This document shows positions 8,536-22,462 of a stretch of DNA of 64,000 nucleotides, one piece after another. The position numbers and the translations under genes are program-made. The stretch is from Pseudomonas hamedanensis. GTDB lineage: Bacteria; Pseudomonadota; Gammaproteobacteria; Pseudomonadales; Pseudomonadaceae. Under the pieces are notes generated by a model. The model was not told the origin of the DNA, did not search any database, and saw only the letters and a program-made list of their open reading frames with translations. Each line of letters opens with the position of its first letter. Within the stretch, counting starts at the first letter, position 1. The stretch lies in NCBI RefSeq assembly GCF_014268595.2, contig NZ_CP077091.1, forward strand, positions 2,316,501-2,380,500, in the 5' to 3' direction.

Positions 8536-9181
8536 GGACGTTTTTCCAGCAGAAACCAGGTGACATCATCCGCCGGGAATTGCCCGTCGCGGTGATAAAC
8601 GAAGCCATAGTCGAGCAGTTGCAGATCGGCGTAGCGATCAAGCATTTCCCCGGCAAAATCGCGCTTGAACAGCTTGCCGCTGTTGCCCCGATAGGACACC
8701 TCAACCGGTGCCGGATTGTAGTACTCGGCGATCAGAATATAGCGCTGACTTAGCTCGTAAAGCTGCGCATAGGCGCTCGGCAACAACCCCGGGGCCAGAT
8801 GGATCAGCACGCCTTTGCTCAAGGTCAGGTCATAGCGGCGCTCGCGAGGAAAATCCAACAGCGAACCGTGCCAGATCTGTGCAATGTCGAGCGCCCGAGC
8901 CTGCGCACAGGCGCTTTCATTGATCTCCACACCGAACAGCTCACAGCGCGGCAGCAACTGATGCAGCGCCTGCAAATTGTTGCCGGCGTTGGTGCCCAGT
9001 TCCACCAGACTGTCGATGCGCCCGACGCGGCTCAGCGCTTTGGCAAACAGCGCCAGATTGGCGGCCACCAGCGGTTGGCCGACGTTACGCTCGACGTACT
9101 GGTTGCCGAACTCACCCTGCCAGAATTTTTCCTGCTCGCTCAGTTCACGCATCACAGTCTCATTCATCGCCGCAGCGGTGG

Positions 9182-9185
<4 letters not shown>
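8532..9185 (-). CDS. Pseudaminic acid biosynthesis-associated methylase
   Basis: A 217-residue class I SAM-dependent methyltransferase: LVELGTNAGNNLQALHQLLP is motif I, followed by FGVEINESACAQAR. It resembles the family of methylases regularly found inside pse gene clusters. The target is unknown; methylation of pseudaminic acid, its precursor or a linked sugar are the obvious options (inference). It is joined to pseC and pseF by four-base overlaps. The motif-I variant GTNAGN instead of GxGxG is noted but is normal for this group. Confidence 0.85.
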
Positions 9186-14267
<5,082 letters not shown>

Positions 14268-14321
14268 AACTTCTCTCCACAACCGGCGACTCGCCGAAAC
14301 AACGCTGGGTAATGTTGCGAA

Positions 14322-15059
14322 TTAACGGACGCGACGCAGGTAGCCGTCGGGCGCCACGGTGATCAGCAGTTTGTTCTGCATCTGCCGATCGATTTCAAAG
14401 TCGTTGTTCTCTTCCAGGTATTTCCACACGGCGGTTTTCGGGTTATCGCCGTGGCCCCACGGGCGATCCGGAAAAAAGTCCGCCGGCATGTCTTCAACCA
14501 CGGTGTCCATCACCACGCAGTAGCTGCCCACCGAAACCAGCGGCGCATACAGACGCAGCTCTTCGAGTACGTGGTCGTGGGTATGATTGGAATCGAGCAC
14601 CAGAATCACTTTCTTGCCTTCGGCAATGGCGCGGACTTGCTGCGCGGTCGCCTCGTCAATGCTCGAGCCTTCGATCATCTGGATGCGCTTGGCCATCGGG
14701 TGGCTTTCGATCGCTTCGCGGTTGTGCGGACGAATGTCAAGGTCGATGCCCAGCACTTCACCGTGGCCTTGCAGCTCCAGCAACGAGGCGTAGTAGATGA
14801 TCGAACCGCCGTGGGCGATGCCGCACTCGATGACCAGGTCCGGTTTGACCTGCCACATGATCTCCTGCATGGCCATCATGTCTTGTGGCAGCTGGATGAT
14901 CGGGCGGCCCATCCACGAGAAGTGGTAGCTGTATTTATGGCGCGCCGACTCGTTGAAGAACTCCCGGGCCAGACCTACCACTTTCTGGTCGTCACCCTGA
15001 CGCGCGATCTCTTGCTGGCATTCGTTTTCGAAGGCTTGATGGATGCTGTTTTCGGTCAT
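14322..15059 (-). CDS. CmcI-like SAM-dependent protein ('cephalosporin hydroxylase' family)
   Basis: A 245-residue protein of the CmcI/rhamnosyl O-methyltransferase family: WMGRPIIQLPQDMMAMQEI, LVIECGIAHGGSIIYYAS (SAM-binding motif I), LGIDLDIRPHNREAI, and LVLDSNHTHDHVLEEL. Despite the family name, members in sugar operons are mostly expected to be O-methyltransferases. Here it probably methylates the sugar made by the preceding CDP-deoxysugar genes or the finished glycan (inference). A GTG at 15080 overlaps the previous stop, but ATG 15059 (MTENSIHQAF) has the better upstream signal; the start remains uncertain. Confidence 0.82.
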   Translation of the reverse strand: MTENSIHQAFENECQQEIARQGDDQKVVGLAREFFNESARHKYSYHFSWMGRPIIQLPQDMMAMQEIMWQVKPDLVIECGIAHGGSIIYYASLLELQGHGEVLGIDLDIRPHNREAIESHPMAKRIQMIEGSSIDEATAQQVRAIAEGKKVILVLDSNHTHDHVLEELRLYAPLVSVGSYCVVMDTVVEDMPADFFPDRPWGHGDNPKTAVWKYLEENNDFEIDRQMQNKLLITVAPDGYLRRVR

Positions 15060-15076
15060 CTTGATAGTCTCAGGGG

Positions 15077-16147
15077 TCACTGGAACGAAGCGCTGTCGAC
15101 GGCGTGATAGACGAAGCGTGCGTCGGTCATCCGCTTGATCTCTTCGAGGTAATTGGAATTCATCACAAACAGGTTGGCGCCGTCCGGCAAGGCATCCATG
15201 GCTTCCTGCGGCGAGGACACCCGCGCACCGCTGAGCGGCAGGTAACGCCCCTGTTTGGCCGGGTTGATGTCGACGACGCGATCAACCGCCACACCGGCGC
15301 GCTGCAAGGCCAGCGAATAGATCACGCCTTTGGACGACGCGCCCCAGATGGCCGAGCCCTGTGCCGGCGCGGCCCGAATGATCTGCACGGCACGCTCGAG
15401 ACTAGCGGTGAAGGTGTTCGCCAGCGTCAGCAAGGACGGTGTCTCGACCGGCGCCGGTTGCAACGTCGACAGATCGGCGACGATGTACAGGTATTGACCG
15501 CCAAACAGATGTCCAGCCTCCAGCACGTTGCCAAACATGGCGCGCAGGTCGGCGAGGCGGAAGTAATTGACGTGCTCATAGAACACGTCGAACCAGGCGT
15601 TGTGCTCGACAATCCAGTCGAAACACGGCACTTCGATGTAGATCTGTCCGCCCTGATTGGCTGCCGCCATTTGCGCCAGAAACGCCAGCGGATCGCTGAT
15701 GTGTTCCAGCACATGACGCAACACGATCGCGTCCGCCGCCAACCCCAGCTCGCGGGTGAACGGTGCCTTGATCACGTCAGGGTTATCACCTTCATAAGAG
15801 GGGTCGATCCCGGTAATGGCGTAGCCCTTCTCCCGCAACATCTCGAGGAAATAGCCTTTGCCGCAGCCGACTTCAATCAGGTTCCGGCCTTTAAAGTGTC
15901 GGGCCAGGATCGCTTCAACATCATTGAGGTGCTGCTGAAACTGCGCCGAGTGCGCCTGCTCGTTTTGATAGTCGGCGTCATAGCTCAGCTTGTCGGCATC
16001 GAAGGCCTGGTTGAAGATCAATCCGCTCTGGCTGTCCTGCACAAGAACAATGTCTGCCGACGCTGAGGCTCGTGCTTCTTCGGCACTGGCGAACGTGCGG
16101 TTCTGCAGCACCGGCAAGCCGGTCGCGCGATAAAGCTCATGCAACAT
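15077..16147 (-). CDS. Sugar C-methyltransferase-like SAM protein
   Basis: A 356-residue protein. Residues about 80-200 are a class I methyltransferase domain (LIEVGCGKGYFLEMLREKG; IVLRHVLEHISDPLAF). Residues about 260-350 look like the C-terminal domain of NDP-sugar C-methyltransferases (IWGASSKGVIYSLALQRAGV; VVDINPAKQGRYLPL). TylC3/EryBIII-type enzymes with this layout add a methyl branch to a 4-keto-6-deoxyhexose; their N-terminal zinc-binding Cys motif is not apparent here. With rfbF/rfbG upstream this suggests a branched CDP-6-deoxyhexose (inference). It overlaps the epimerase gene by 11 bases. Confidence 0.83.
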   Translation of the reverse strand: MLHELYRATGLPVLQNRTFASAEEARASASADIVLVQDSQSGLIFNQAFDADKLSYDADYQNEQAHSAQFQQHLNDVEAILARHFKGRNLIEVGCGKGYFLEMLREKGYAITGIDPSYEGDNPDVIKAPFTRELGLAADAIVLRHVLEHISDPLAFLAQMAAANQGGQIYIEVPCFDWIVEHNAWFDVFYEHVNYFRLADLRAMFGNVLEAGHLFGGQYLYIVADLSTLQPAPVETPSLLTLANTFTASLERAVQIIRAAPAQGSAIWGASSKGVIYSLALQRAGVAVDRVVDINPAKQGRYLPLSGARVSSPQEAMDALPDGANLFVMNSNYLEEIKRMTDARFVYHAVDSASFQ

Positions 16148-17009
16148 GTTCTTGCCCCTTCAGTTGGGAGATTCGCCGGGCATCGCCCCAGAACGCCATG
16201 GGCTCATGGGCGGAATAACCGTAATGACCCAGATTCAATTCGATCGTGGACTGGCGTTCGCGGACTCGTTGCTCAACCAGCGCCCGTACGGAAATCGGCC
16301 GGCCACTGCAGCAGTTGATGACGCCATCGACATCTGGCCGGCCGATCAGCGAGGCCAGTTGTGAGGCCGCCTCGGTAATTTCCAGATAATCCCGGAGCTG
16401 GTCGCCCATCGACATATTGAACTGTGCTTCACCGCCATCGATGGCTCGGTCCAGGCTGGCCAACAAACTGTTGGCGTTCTGGCCTTCGCCATGGAGGTAG
16501 AACAACCGCGCCCATTGCAGGCAGAACGCATGCTCATGCTGCAAGGCTTGAAGAAACAGGCGCAAGGTGTGCTTGGCCAGGCCGTACGGTGTGCAGGGCT
16601 GGGGCGAGACTGACTCGGCCAACGGGCCGCTTTGCAAGCCGTATTCAAAACATGTGCCCGTGACCAGCACTTGGCTCACACCGGCAGCGACCGCGCGTTT
16701 GAGAAATGCGTAATCCGCCGGCAGGTTGCGTTCGAAATGGAACAGCGCCTGATAGTTTGGCAAGCCGCTCCAGGCCAAGTGCGCGACGACATCCACGCCT
16801 TCAACCAAACGCTCGACATCAAGGTCCGGCGCGTGCAGATCGGCGGCGACAAATTCCACCTGCGCAAACCACGGCAAACTGCGGGCCGAGTCGAGGTCGC
16901 GCGCAACCGCACGCACCTTGAAGCTTCTGCAAAGCAAAGCGCTGACCAAGTGGCGACCGACGAAACCGGTGGCGCCAGTGACCAGCACAGTGGTGGTGGC
17001 CGCCGTCAA
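16137..17009 (-). CDS. NAD-dependent epimerase/reductase (extended SDR)
   Basis: A 290-residue extended short-chain dehydrogenase: TVLVTGATGFVGRHLVSAL at the N-terminus and TPYGLAKHTLR with the Tyr-x-x-x-Lys pair; VVAHLAWSGLPNYQ lies in between. It is the likely 4-keto reductase finishing the CDP-deoxysugar (inference). The start is unusual: TTG at 17009 overlaps the stop of the preceding epimerase gene (TTGA) and has GGGAG seven bases upstream; no ATG precedes the Rossmann motif. Confidence 0.85.
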   Translation of the reverse strand: MTAATTTVLVTGATGFVGRHLVSALLCRSFKVRAVARDLDSARSLPWFAQVEFVAADLHAPDLDVERLVEGVDVVAHLAWSGLPNYQALFHFERNLPADYAFLKRAVAAGVSQVLVTGTCFEYGLQSGPLAESVSPQPCTPYGLAKHTLRLFLQALQHEHAFCLQWARLFYLHGEGQNANSLLASLDRAIDGGEAQFNMSMGDQLRDYLEITEAASQLASLIGRPDVDGVINCCSGRPISVRALVEQRVRERQSTIELNLGHYGYSAHEPMAFWGDARRISQLKGQEHVA

Positions 17010-17566
17010 AGCTCGACTCCCTGAAAATGCTCGTCGAGCAGCGGATGACTGGCATCCTTGGCTGACAAATTCTTGACGGGCAGCGGCCATGAGATCGCAA
17101 GTGCCGGATCAAGGGCCGACAACCCCGCTTCATGCTCCGGTGTGTAATCCGCATCGGTGAGGTACAACACTTCCGATTCGTCAGTCAACGATTGGAAGCC
17201 GTGGGCAAAACCGGCAGGAATCAAAAAACTTCGGCCATCGTCAGCGCGCAGCTCTTGCGCATGCCATTGCAGATACGTCGGCGATTGCGGCCGCAGGTCG
17301 ACCGCCACATCCCAGACCGCGCCGCGCAAGCAAGTGATCAGCTTGGATTCGGCGTAACCGGCTTTCTGATAATGCAGACCGCGTACGCTGCCCTGCCCGA
17401 CCGTGCGCGAATGATTGATCTGGCGGATCGCAAAAGGACGACCCTGGGCGGTCAGACGGCTCTGGCAGAACAGTCGGGCGAAACGGCCGCGCTCATCGCA
17501 GAACACTTTCTGCTGGATGAGGTACAGGCCCTCCAGTGGCGTTTTCTGCAAGGTGTAATCGGTCAT
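17006..17566 (-). CDS. rfbC: dTDP-4-dehydrorhamnose 3,5-epimerase-like protein
   Basis: A 186-residue cupin enzyme of the RmlC/RfbC family: FARLFCQSRL, QINHSRTVGQGSVRGLHYQ with the catalytic His, and FLIPAGFAHGFQSL. It epimerises C3 and/or C5 of a 4-keto-6-deoxyhexose. Since the neighbouring nucleotidyltransferase and dehydratase are CDP-type, the substrate is probably CDP-4-keto-6-deoxyglucose or its methylated form, not the dTDP sugar (inference from operon). Overlaps rfbG by four bases. Confidence 0.9.
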   Translation of the reverse strand: MTDYTLQKTPLEGLYLIQQKVFCDERGRFARLFCQSRLTAQGRPFAIRQINHSRTVGQGSVRGLHYQKAGYAESKLITCLRGAVWDVAVDLRPQSPTYLQWHAQELRADDGRSFLIPAGFAHGFQSLTDESEVLYLTDADYTPEHEAGLSALDPALAISWPLPVKNLSAKDASHPLLDEHFQGVEL

Positions 17567-18645
17567 GAACGCTCTCTGTACAGATTCAATTGGTTCAAGG
17601 TCACGGCGCGCATGTCATCGCCGTTCTGCCAGGCCAAGTGCCAATCCAGCGTTTGCGTCAGGCAGGCCTGTAACGACCAGCGTGGTTGCCAGCCGAGCAC
17701 CTGACGCGCGCGGCTGCTGTCCAGACGCAGCAGACCGGCTTCGTGCAGTTCACTCGGTTCGATGCGCAAACCACGGGCTTGCGGCCAGCGGTTGGCGAGT
17801 AATTCGACCACTTCGCCGACGCTGCACATGTCTGCCTCGCCAGGGCCGAAGTTCCACGCACCAGCATATTCCGCGCCGTATTCGTAGAGGGCGGCAGCCA
17901 GTTGGAGATAACCGGCCAGAGGTTCCAGCGCGTGCTGCCAGGGGCGCACGGCTTGTGGGTAACGCAAGGTCACCGGCTCGTCGGCGGTCCAGGCTTTCAG
18001 CACATCGGGAATCAGTCGCTCCGGAGCAAAGTCACCGCCGCCCAGCACATTGCCGGCACGCGCGGTGGCTAGCGCGAGACCGTGCTCAGAGTGCTTGTCC
18101 GCCGGGAAAAACGACGCGGCATACGACTGCGCGAGCAATTCGCAGCAAGCCTTGCTGCTGCTGTAAGGGTCGTGACCACCGAGGGCTTCGTCTTCGCGGT
18201 ACGGCCACAGCCATTCCTTGTTGGCGTAGACCTTGTCGGTGGTGACCAGCACGCAGGCGCGCACGCCACCAACCTGACGAATCGCCTCAAGCAGGTTCAG
18301 CGTGCCCATGACGTTGCTGGAGTACGTACCGAGCGGGTCGCGATAGCCCTCGCGCACCAAGGGTTGGGCGGCCAGATGCAGAACGATCTCGGGCTCGGTC
18401 TCGGCGATGATTTCCAGCAAGGCGCCGAGGTCACGCAGATCGCCGCGCTGGTCGTTGATACCCTCGCTGACCCGCGCCAGTTGAAACAGGCTCGGCTCGG
18501 TCGACGGGTCCAGCGAAAAACCGCTGACTTGCGCACCGAGGCTTTGCAGCCACAGGGTCAGCCAACCGCCCTTGAAACCGGTGTGCCCGGTGACCAGAAC
18601 GCGTTTGCCACGCCAGAACTCCGCACTCAGGCCCATTGCTTCCAT
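17563..18645 (-). CDS. rfbG: CDP-glucose 4,6-dehydratase
   Basis: Converts CDP-glucose to CDP-4-keto-6-deoxyglucose. The 360-residue SDR has [35 protein letters not shown], and [13 protein letters not shown] with the Tyr-x-x-x-Lys pair, all typical of RfbG. ATG 18645 ([14 protein letters not shown]) follows GGGGAGG at short spacing and lies inside the end of rfbF (19-base overlap). Confidence 0.95.
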   Translation of the reverse strand: MEAMGLSAEFWRGKRVLVTGHTGFKGGWLTLWLQSLGAQVSGFSLDPSTEPSLFQLARVSEGINDQRGDLRDLGALLEIIAETEPEIVLHLAAQPLVREGYRDPLGTYSSNVMGTLNLLEAIRQVGGVRACVLVTTDKVYANKEWLWPYREDEALGGHDPYSSSKACCELLAQSYAASFFPADKHSEHGLALATARAGNVLGGGDFAPERLIPDVLKAWTADEPVTLRYPQAVRPWQHALEPLAGYLQLAAALYEYGAEYAGAWNFGPGEADMCSVGEVVELLANRWPQARGLRIEPSELHEAGLLRLDSSRARQVLGWQPRWSLQACLTQTLDWHLAWQNGDDMRAVTLNQLNLYRERS

Positions 18646-19400
18646 GGGGCCTCCCCGCTCTGCCACAACGCTTCAAGATGGTTCTTGTCGCGCAAGGTGT
18701 CCATCGGTTGCCAGAAGCCCGAATGCTCATAGGCATGCAGTTGTTCCAGCTCGGCCAGTTGCATCAGCGGTTCGGCTTCCCAACTGGTTGCGTCACCCGC
18801 GATATACGGCAAGACCTGCGGAGAGAGCACGAAGAAACCGCCATTGATCCAGCCGCCATCACCACGCGGTTTTTCGGTAAAGCCCATGACCTGATTGCCA
18901 GTGCGTTGCAACGCGCCGTAGCGGCCGGGAGGCTGCACAGCTGTGACGGTCGCCAACTTGCCGTGCGCTTCATGGAAGCGGATCAGCGCGCCAATATCGA
19001 TATCCGAAACGCCGTCGCCGTAAGTAAAGCAAAAGGCCTTTTCATCTTTGAGGTAAGGCGCAGTGCGCAACAGTCGGCCACCGGTCATGGTCTCCTCGCC
19101 GGTGTCGACAAGCGTGACGCTCCACGGCTCACTGTAATTCTGGTGCACCTCCATGCGGTTCTCGCGCATGTTGAAGGTGACGTCGGAGGTGTGCAGGAAG
19201 TAGTTGGCGAAGAAGTCCTTGATGGCGTAGCCCTTGTAGCCGAGGCAGATGACGAAGTCGTGAATTCCGTGCGCGGAATACTGCTTCATGATGTGCCAGA
19301 GAATTGGCTTGCCGCCGATCTCGATCATCGGCTTGGGCTTGAGGTGCGACTCTTCACTGATGCGCGTGCCGAGGCCACCCGCCAAAATAACTGCCTTCAT
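18627..19400 (-). CDS. rfbF: Glucose-1-phosphate cytidylyltransferase
   Basis: Makes CDP-glucose from CTP and glucose-1-phosphate, the entry step to CDP-deoxysugars. The 257-residue protein begins [18 protein letters not shown] (nucleotidyltransferase signature), then [19 protein letters not shown] and [12 protein letters not shown], close to known RfbF. GGGGAG precedes the ATG. It is the first gene of the long minus-strand operon; an RpoN-like element lies about 140 bases upstream. Confidence 0.95.
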   Translation of the reverse strand: MKAVILAGGLGTRISEESHLKPKPMIEIGGKPILWHIMKQYSAHGIHDFVICLGYKGYAIKDFFANYFLHTSDVTFNMRENRMEVHQNYSEPWSVTLVDTGEETMTGGRLLRTAPYLKDEKAFCFTYGDGVSDIDIGALIRFHEAHGKLATVTAVQPPGRYGALQRTGNQVMGFTEKPRGDGGWINGGFFVLSPQVLPYIAGDATSWEAEPLMQLAELEQLHAYEHSGFWQPMDTLRDKNHLEALWQSGEAPWKQWA

Positions 19401-19536
19401 CGTCTCCCCTCTTGTTCTTCACCGGGCTGCGCATGGCTTTGTTGAGCGTTGCGAGCCTTCTGGCTAACCCTTTTGCCGCCTGCGGCGCCGCTGCGATGAC
19501 GGCAAGCGCTCGTTTTATGGCGATTTGCGGGGCACT

Positions 19537-19552
19537 TGCAGGAAACGCGCCA
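19537..19552 (-). promoter_or_regulatory. RpoN (sigma-54)-like promoter upstream of rfbF
   Basis: On the minus strand TGGCGCGTTTCCTGCA matches the consensus TGGCACG-N4-TTGCA at all but two fixed positions and keeps the GG/GC spacing. It lies about 137 bases before rfbF. Many Pseudomonas flagellar operons are RpoN/FleQ-dependent, so this fits the context; not proven. Confidence 0.5.
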
Positions 19553-19716
19553 GCTCATGATGGGGCGGCGGCGGGAGGTGGGTTGATCGGGGTTACCTTG
19601 CGAGTCATGCAGATGCTCAAAAGCCGGAGCAAAAGCCAGATCAAGAGCGAGATCAAAAGATCGCAGCCTTCGGCAGCTCCTACCGTTGGATCGTTTGTAT
19701 CTGGTAGAAATTTGTT

Positions 19717-19825
19717 GGCCGGCAGGCCGTCATCGCGAGCAGGCTCACTCCTACAGTTGAATCGAGTACATCAGCGAGAACAGGTCGGCTGTCAGGCCGC
19801 CTTCGCGAGCAGGCTCGCTCCTACA
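19717..19825. repeat. Two direct copies of an extragenic palindrome (REP-like)
   Basis: Two half-elements in the same orientation (about 19717-19754 and 19787-19825), each with GGC-AGGCCG followed by CGCGAGCAGGCTC-CTCCTAC. The same core recurs as head-to-head pairs elsewhere in the window. They lie in the 910-base gene-free gap 19401-20310. Confidence 0.8.
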
Positions 19826-19938
19826 AAAGCAAAAGCAAGCAGCGCAGCTGCCCGCGGCGAAGCCGCCCCACTCAACAATGAGCGTTAGCTCGAGTGCTCT
19901 TGATCCACGGGCGACTTCGGGAGGCTGAGTGGAGGGAT

Positions 19939-20098
19939 GGATCCGGGCGTGGGAGCGCAGCGACCGTTTGGCGCAGCCAGACACAGCGGAAGGAGGTGCA
20001 GCGAAGCAAACCGGAAACGCTGCGCCCGGATCAATCCCGCAGCGAAGGAACCCGAGCCTGCGAGGGCCGAACGCAGGAGCAAGCCTTTTTGGGTACTT
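19939..20098 (+). repeat. Dispersed intergenic repeat, copy A
   Basis: About 160 bases from GGATCCGGGCGTGGGAGCGC to AAGCCTTTTTGGGTACTTTT. A closely similar copy is found in opposite orientation at about 53146-53302. It contains short ORFs on both strands, but none has a ribosome-binding site or convincing composition. With the REP elements it fills the gap between the RTX gene and rfbF. Confidence 0.85.
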
Positions 20099-20238
20099 TT
20101 TTCTGGGCCGGCATTCCGGGCGCCTGGAAAAAGTGCCTCGCCGTAAGGGCGAAACCGCCAGCAGCAGCCCCCGAAAAAACGGATACTCACCCAAAACCCC
20201 AAGAGCATGGCCGGCCCAAAAGCCGCCAGGTCAAACAC

Positions 20239-20270
20239 AAAAAAGGGATGAATCAACCACGATTCATCCC
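20239..20270 (-). terminator. Terminator of the RTX gene
   Basis: Perfect 10-bp stem (GGGATGAATC) with a six-base loop and six T on the minus strand, 40 bases after the RTX stop codon. Confidence 0.85.
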
Positions 20271-20310
20271 TCCTTCAGATCAAGTCAGGCCAGACCAACG
20301 ACCCGACCAA

Positions 20311-22251
20311 TCACCCGAACATCGCAAACCCATCACGACCAACAGGCAGCTCAAAGACATGGCCATCTGCAGTCTGCAGATGCTCGATGGTGTTCCCCCC
20401 CGCGTACCAACCCAAAAGTTTCACGCCGTTGTCCGGCACACCACTACCTCCGCCGTTGGCGTTGTGCAGATAAGCGTCGTCACCGACACGGGCCACATTC
20501 AATTGGCTGACGTTGGCGATCGCATTAAGAATCAGCGTGTCGTTGAGATCCAGCCCCTCATCCTTGATCGTTACCAGCCCGGACGTGTTGACGATATAGG
20601 TGTCATCGCCCTGCCCACCATATGCTGTACCGCCGGCATTCGACTGCCCGGTGAGGTTAAGGATCAGCACATCGTTGCCTTCGTCACCAAATAACGTGTA
20701 ATGGCTGCCCGCACCGGTAAGCACATCATTGCCCTCGCCGCCGCTCGCGCGGGTGAACAGGCTGTCACGCGCATCGACGATGACATCGTCACCCGCGCCG
20801 CCGGACAAGGTGTCGGACTGCCCGGCGGCATCAAGGCCGGACGCCAGGCCCCCATAGATGTAATCGTTGCCGTCGTCACCGTAAATCCGGTCATCGCCCG
20901 CCCCGCCCTCCAGAACGTTATTGCCCCACTCGCCTTCCAGAACATCGTCGTACTGGCTACCGCGCAGGCCTTCAATATCGATGTAGGTGTCATAAAGCGC
21001 GATGCCACTTTGCAGGCCCCACTTCAGCGAGGCGCTCAAGCCCTCCGTGCTGTCGCCGTAGCTGACGATATCGATGCCCGCACCACCCTCAAAGCGATCG
21101 CCACCGGCTCCACCCGATAACACATCGTTCCCGGCACCCGAGACGATGGTGTTGCCCTCGTCATTGCCGTACCCGGTGAAGTCACCCGTCCCGGTATAGG
21201 TCAGGTTTTCAACAAACGCACTGAGTTTCAATTCAGACAGACTGGTGTACACGTGATCAGTACCGCCCATGAAGTCGGCGTCCTCCTCCACCGTCACGTC
21301 GGTGCTGTCGATCGTATAGACGTCGTCGCCGCCACCGCCCGCAACCGTCACACCGCTGGCATTGACGGTGAAACGATCTGCGCTGCTGGAGCCGATAACC
21401 TTTTCCACGTCCAGCAGCGTGTCGCCTGCCGCATTGACGCCTTGGCCGACCAGGACGTTGACCGGATCGAAGGCATAGCGATAAACCACAGTGTCGTAAC
21501 CGTCGGCACCGTCTATGACCATCGAATCATGATGGCGATAAATCACATCATCGAACCCTGATCCCTTAATCGCCTCGATGCCGGTGAACATGTCGCCATA
21601 GGCAATGGTCAGTCCGTCGTAGTTGGTAAAGTCTTCGACTCGCACCCCTTCCAGGCTGTCGCTGTAGCTGACGGTATCGTAACCCTCGCCACCAACGAAG
21701 TGATCGGCACCATCACCACCCCACAGCCAGTCGTTGCCGGCACCACCGATGATTTCGTTGTCACTGGCATTGCCATAAGCCTTGAAATCGCCGGTGCCGG
21801 TGAAAGTCAGCTTCTCAATGAACGGGTCCATCTTCATGGTGTTGAGGCTGGTGCGTAGCTCGTCATAACCCAAATAATCTTCTTCGATGATCGTCACACC
21901 TTCACTGTCGACGATGTACAGGTCGTCCCCGGCGCTACCCTCCAGCGTCACCCCGCCAACCGAACTGGCAAACGTATCGTTGTGGAAAGTCCCGAAAATT
22001 TTTTCCACACCGATGAGCGTATCCACCTTGCCTTCAGGTCCTGAGGCCGTCGTCCCGGCATTGCCCAACTCGACATTGATGCCCGAAGACATCGCGTAAT
22101 ACGTCGCCGTATCAAAGCCTTCACCGCCATCCAGGACATCATTCCCTGCACTGCCGATCAGGACATCATCCGACTCCAGTCCATAGAGTTGGTCATTGCT
22201 GTCGGTGCCGGACAGGACGTCCGCTTCGCGCGTTCCATTCACTACTGACAT
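20311..22251 (-). CDS. RTX-type calcium-binding repeat protein
   Basis: A 646-residue, very acidic protein built largely of hemolysin-type nonapeptide repeats (GGxGxDxLx): for example IGSAGNDVLDGGEGFD near residue 32-47, IGGAGNDWLWGGDGADHF near 168, VSGAGNDVLSGGAGGDRFEG near 375, LEGGAGDDRIYGDDGNDYIYGG near 450, and more to about residue 570. These form Ca2+-dependent beta-rolls. There is no signal peptide; the C-terminus (NTIEHLQTADGHVFELPVG) is like that of type I secreted RTX proteins. No type I secretion genes lie nearby. A catalytic domain is not visible. It is a single-gene transcript (own terminator, FliA-like promoter) placed between two glycosylation units; a link to motility or surface attachment is inference. 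Confidence 0.85.
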   Translation of the reverse strand: MSVVNGTREADVLSGTDSNDQLYGLESDDVLIGSAGNDVLDGGEGFDTATYYAMSSGINVELGNAGTTASGPEGKVDTLIGVEKIFGTFHNDTFASSVGGVTLEGSAGDDLYIVDSEGVTIIEEDYLGYDELRTSLNTMKMDPFIEKLTFTGTGDFKAYGNASDNEIIGGAGNDWLWGGDGADHFVGGEGYDTVSYSDSLEGVRVEDFTNYDGLTIAYGDMFTGIEAIKGSGFDDVIYRHHDSMVIDGADGYDTVVYRYAFDPVNVLVGQGVNAAGDTLLDVEKVIGSSSADRFTVNASGVTVAGGGGDDVYTIDSTDVTVEEDADFMGGTDHVYTSLSELKLSAFVENLTYTGTGDFTGYGNDEGNTIVSGAGNDVLSGGAGGDRFEGGAGIDIVSYGDSTEGLSASLKWGLQSGIALYDTYIDIEGLRGSQYDDVLEGEWGNNVLEGGAGDDRIYGDDGNDYIYGGLASGLDAAGQSDTLSGGAGDDVIVDARDSLFTRASGGEGNDVLTGAGSHYTLFGDEGNDVLILNLTGQSNAGGTAYGGQGDDTYIVNTSGLVTIKDEGLDLNDTLILNAIANVSQLNVARVGDDAYLHNANGGGSGVPDNGVKLLGWYAGGNTIEHLQTADGHVFELPVGRDGFAMFG

Positions 22252-22333
22252 TTGTGTCTTCCTTGCGTTGTTGTTGAAAGCGGATCTCGATCGGGGGGCC
22301 TGCGCTCCGACGGATGAACAAACGAATGTAGAA

Positions 22334-22361
22334 ATATCGACAGCGTCAGAGCAAACCTTGA
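22334..22361 (-). promoter_or_regulatory. Possible FliA promoter of the RTX gene
   Basis: Minus strand: TCAAG, 15 bases, GTCGATAT. Compared with the fliC promoter the spacer is one base longer and the -10 deviates at two positions, but the distance to the start codon (about 80 bases) is nearly the same as for fliC. Confidence 0.4.
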
Positions 22362-22410
22362 GGTGCCAGGCAAGTTTTCAGCTGAATTGAGCGAGTGCTG
22401 ATTCCAGGCA

Positions 22411-22440
22411 AAAAAAAGGCGACCGAAAGGTCGCCTCTTT
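22411..22440 (-). terminator. Terminator after the large glycosyltransferase gene
   Basis: Stem AGGCGACC with a GAAA (TTTC on the minus strand) loop, followed on the minus strand by a seven-T run, 20-50 bases past the stop codon at 22463. Confidence 0.85.
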
Positions 22441-22462
22441 AATGCTGTTCAAACCCAAGCGA

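Noticed and set aside
19751..20256. Several minus- and plus-strand ORFs in the gap between RTX gene and rfbF
   Set aside because: They consist of REP and dispersed-repeat sequence; similar frames open in the copy near 53.2 kb. No ribosome-binding site.
22357..22371. TGGCACC element before the RTX gene as an RpoN promoter
   Set aside because: The GG-to-GC spacing is 13 rather than 10 bases; the FliA-like reading fits better.
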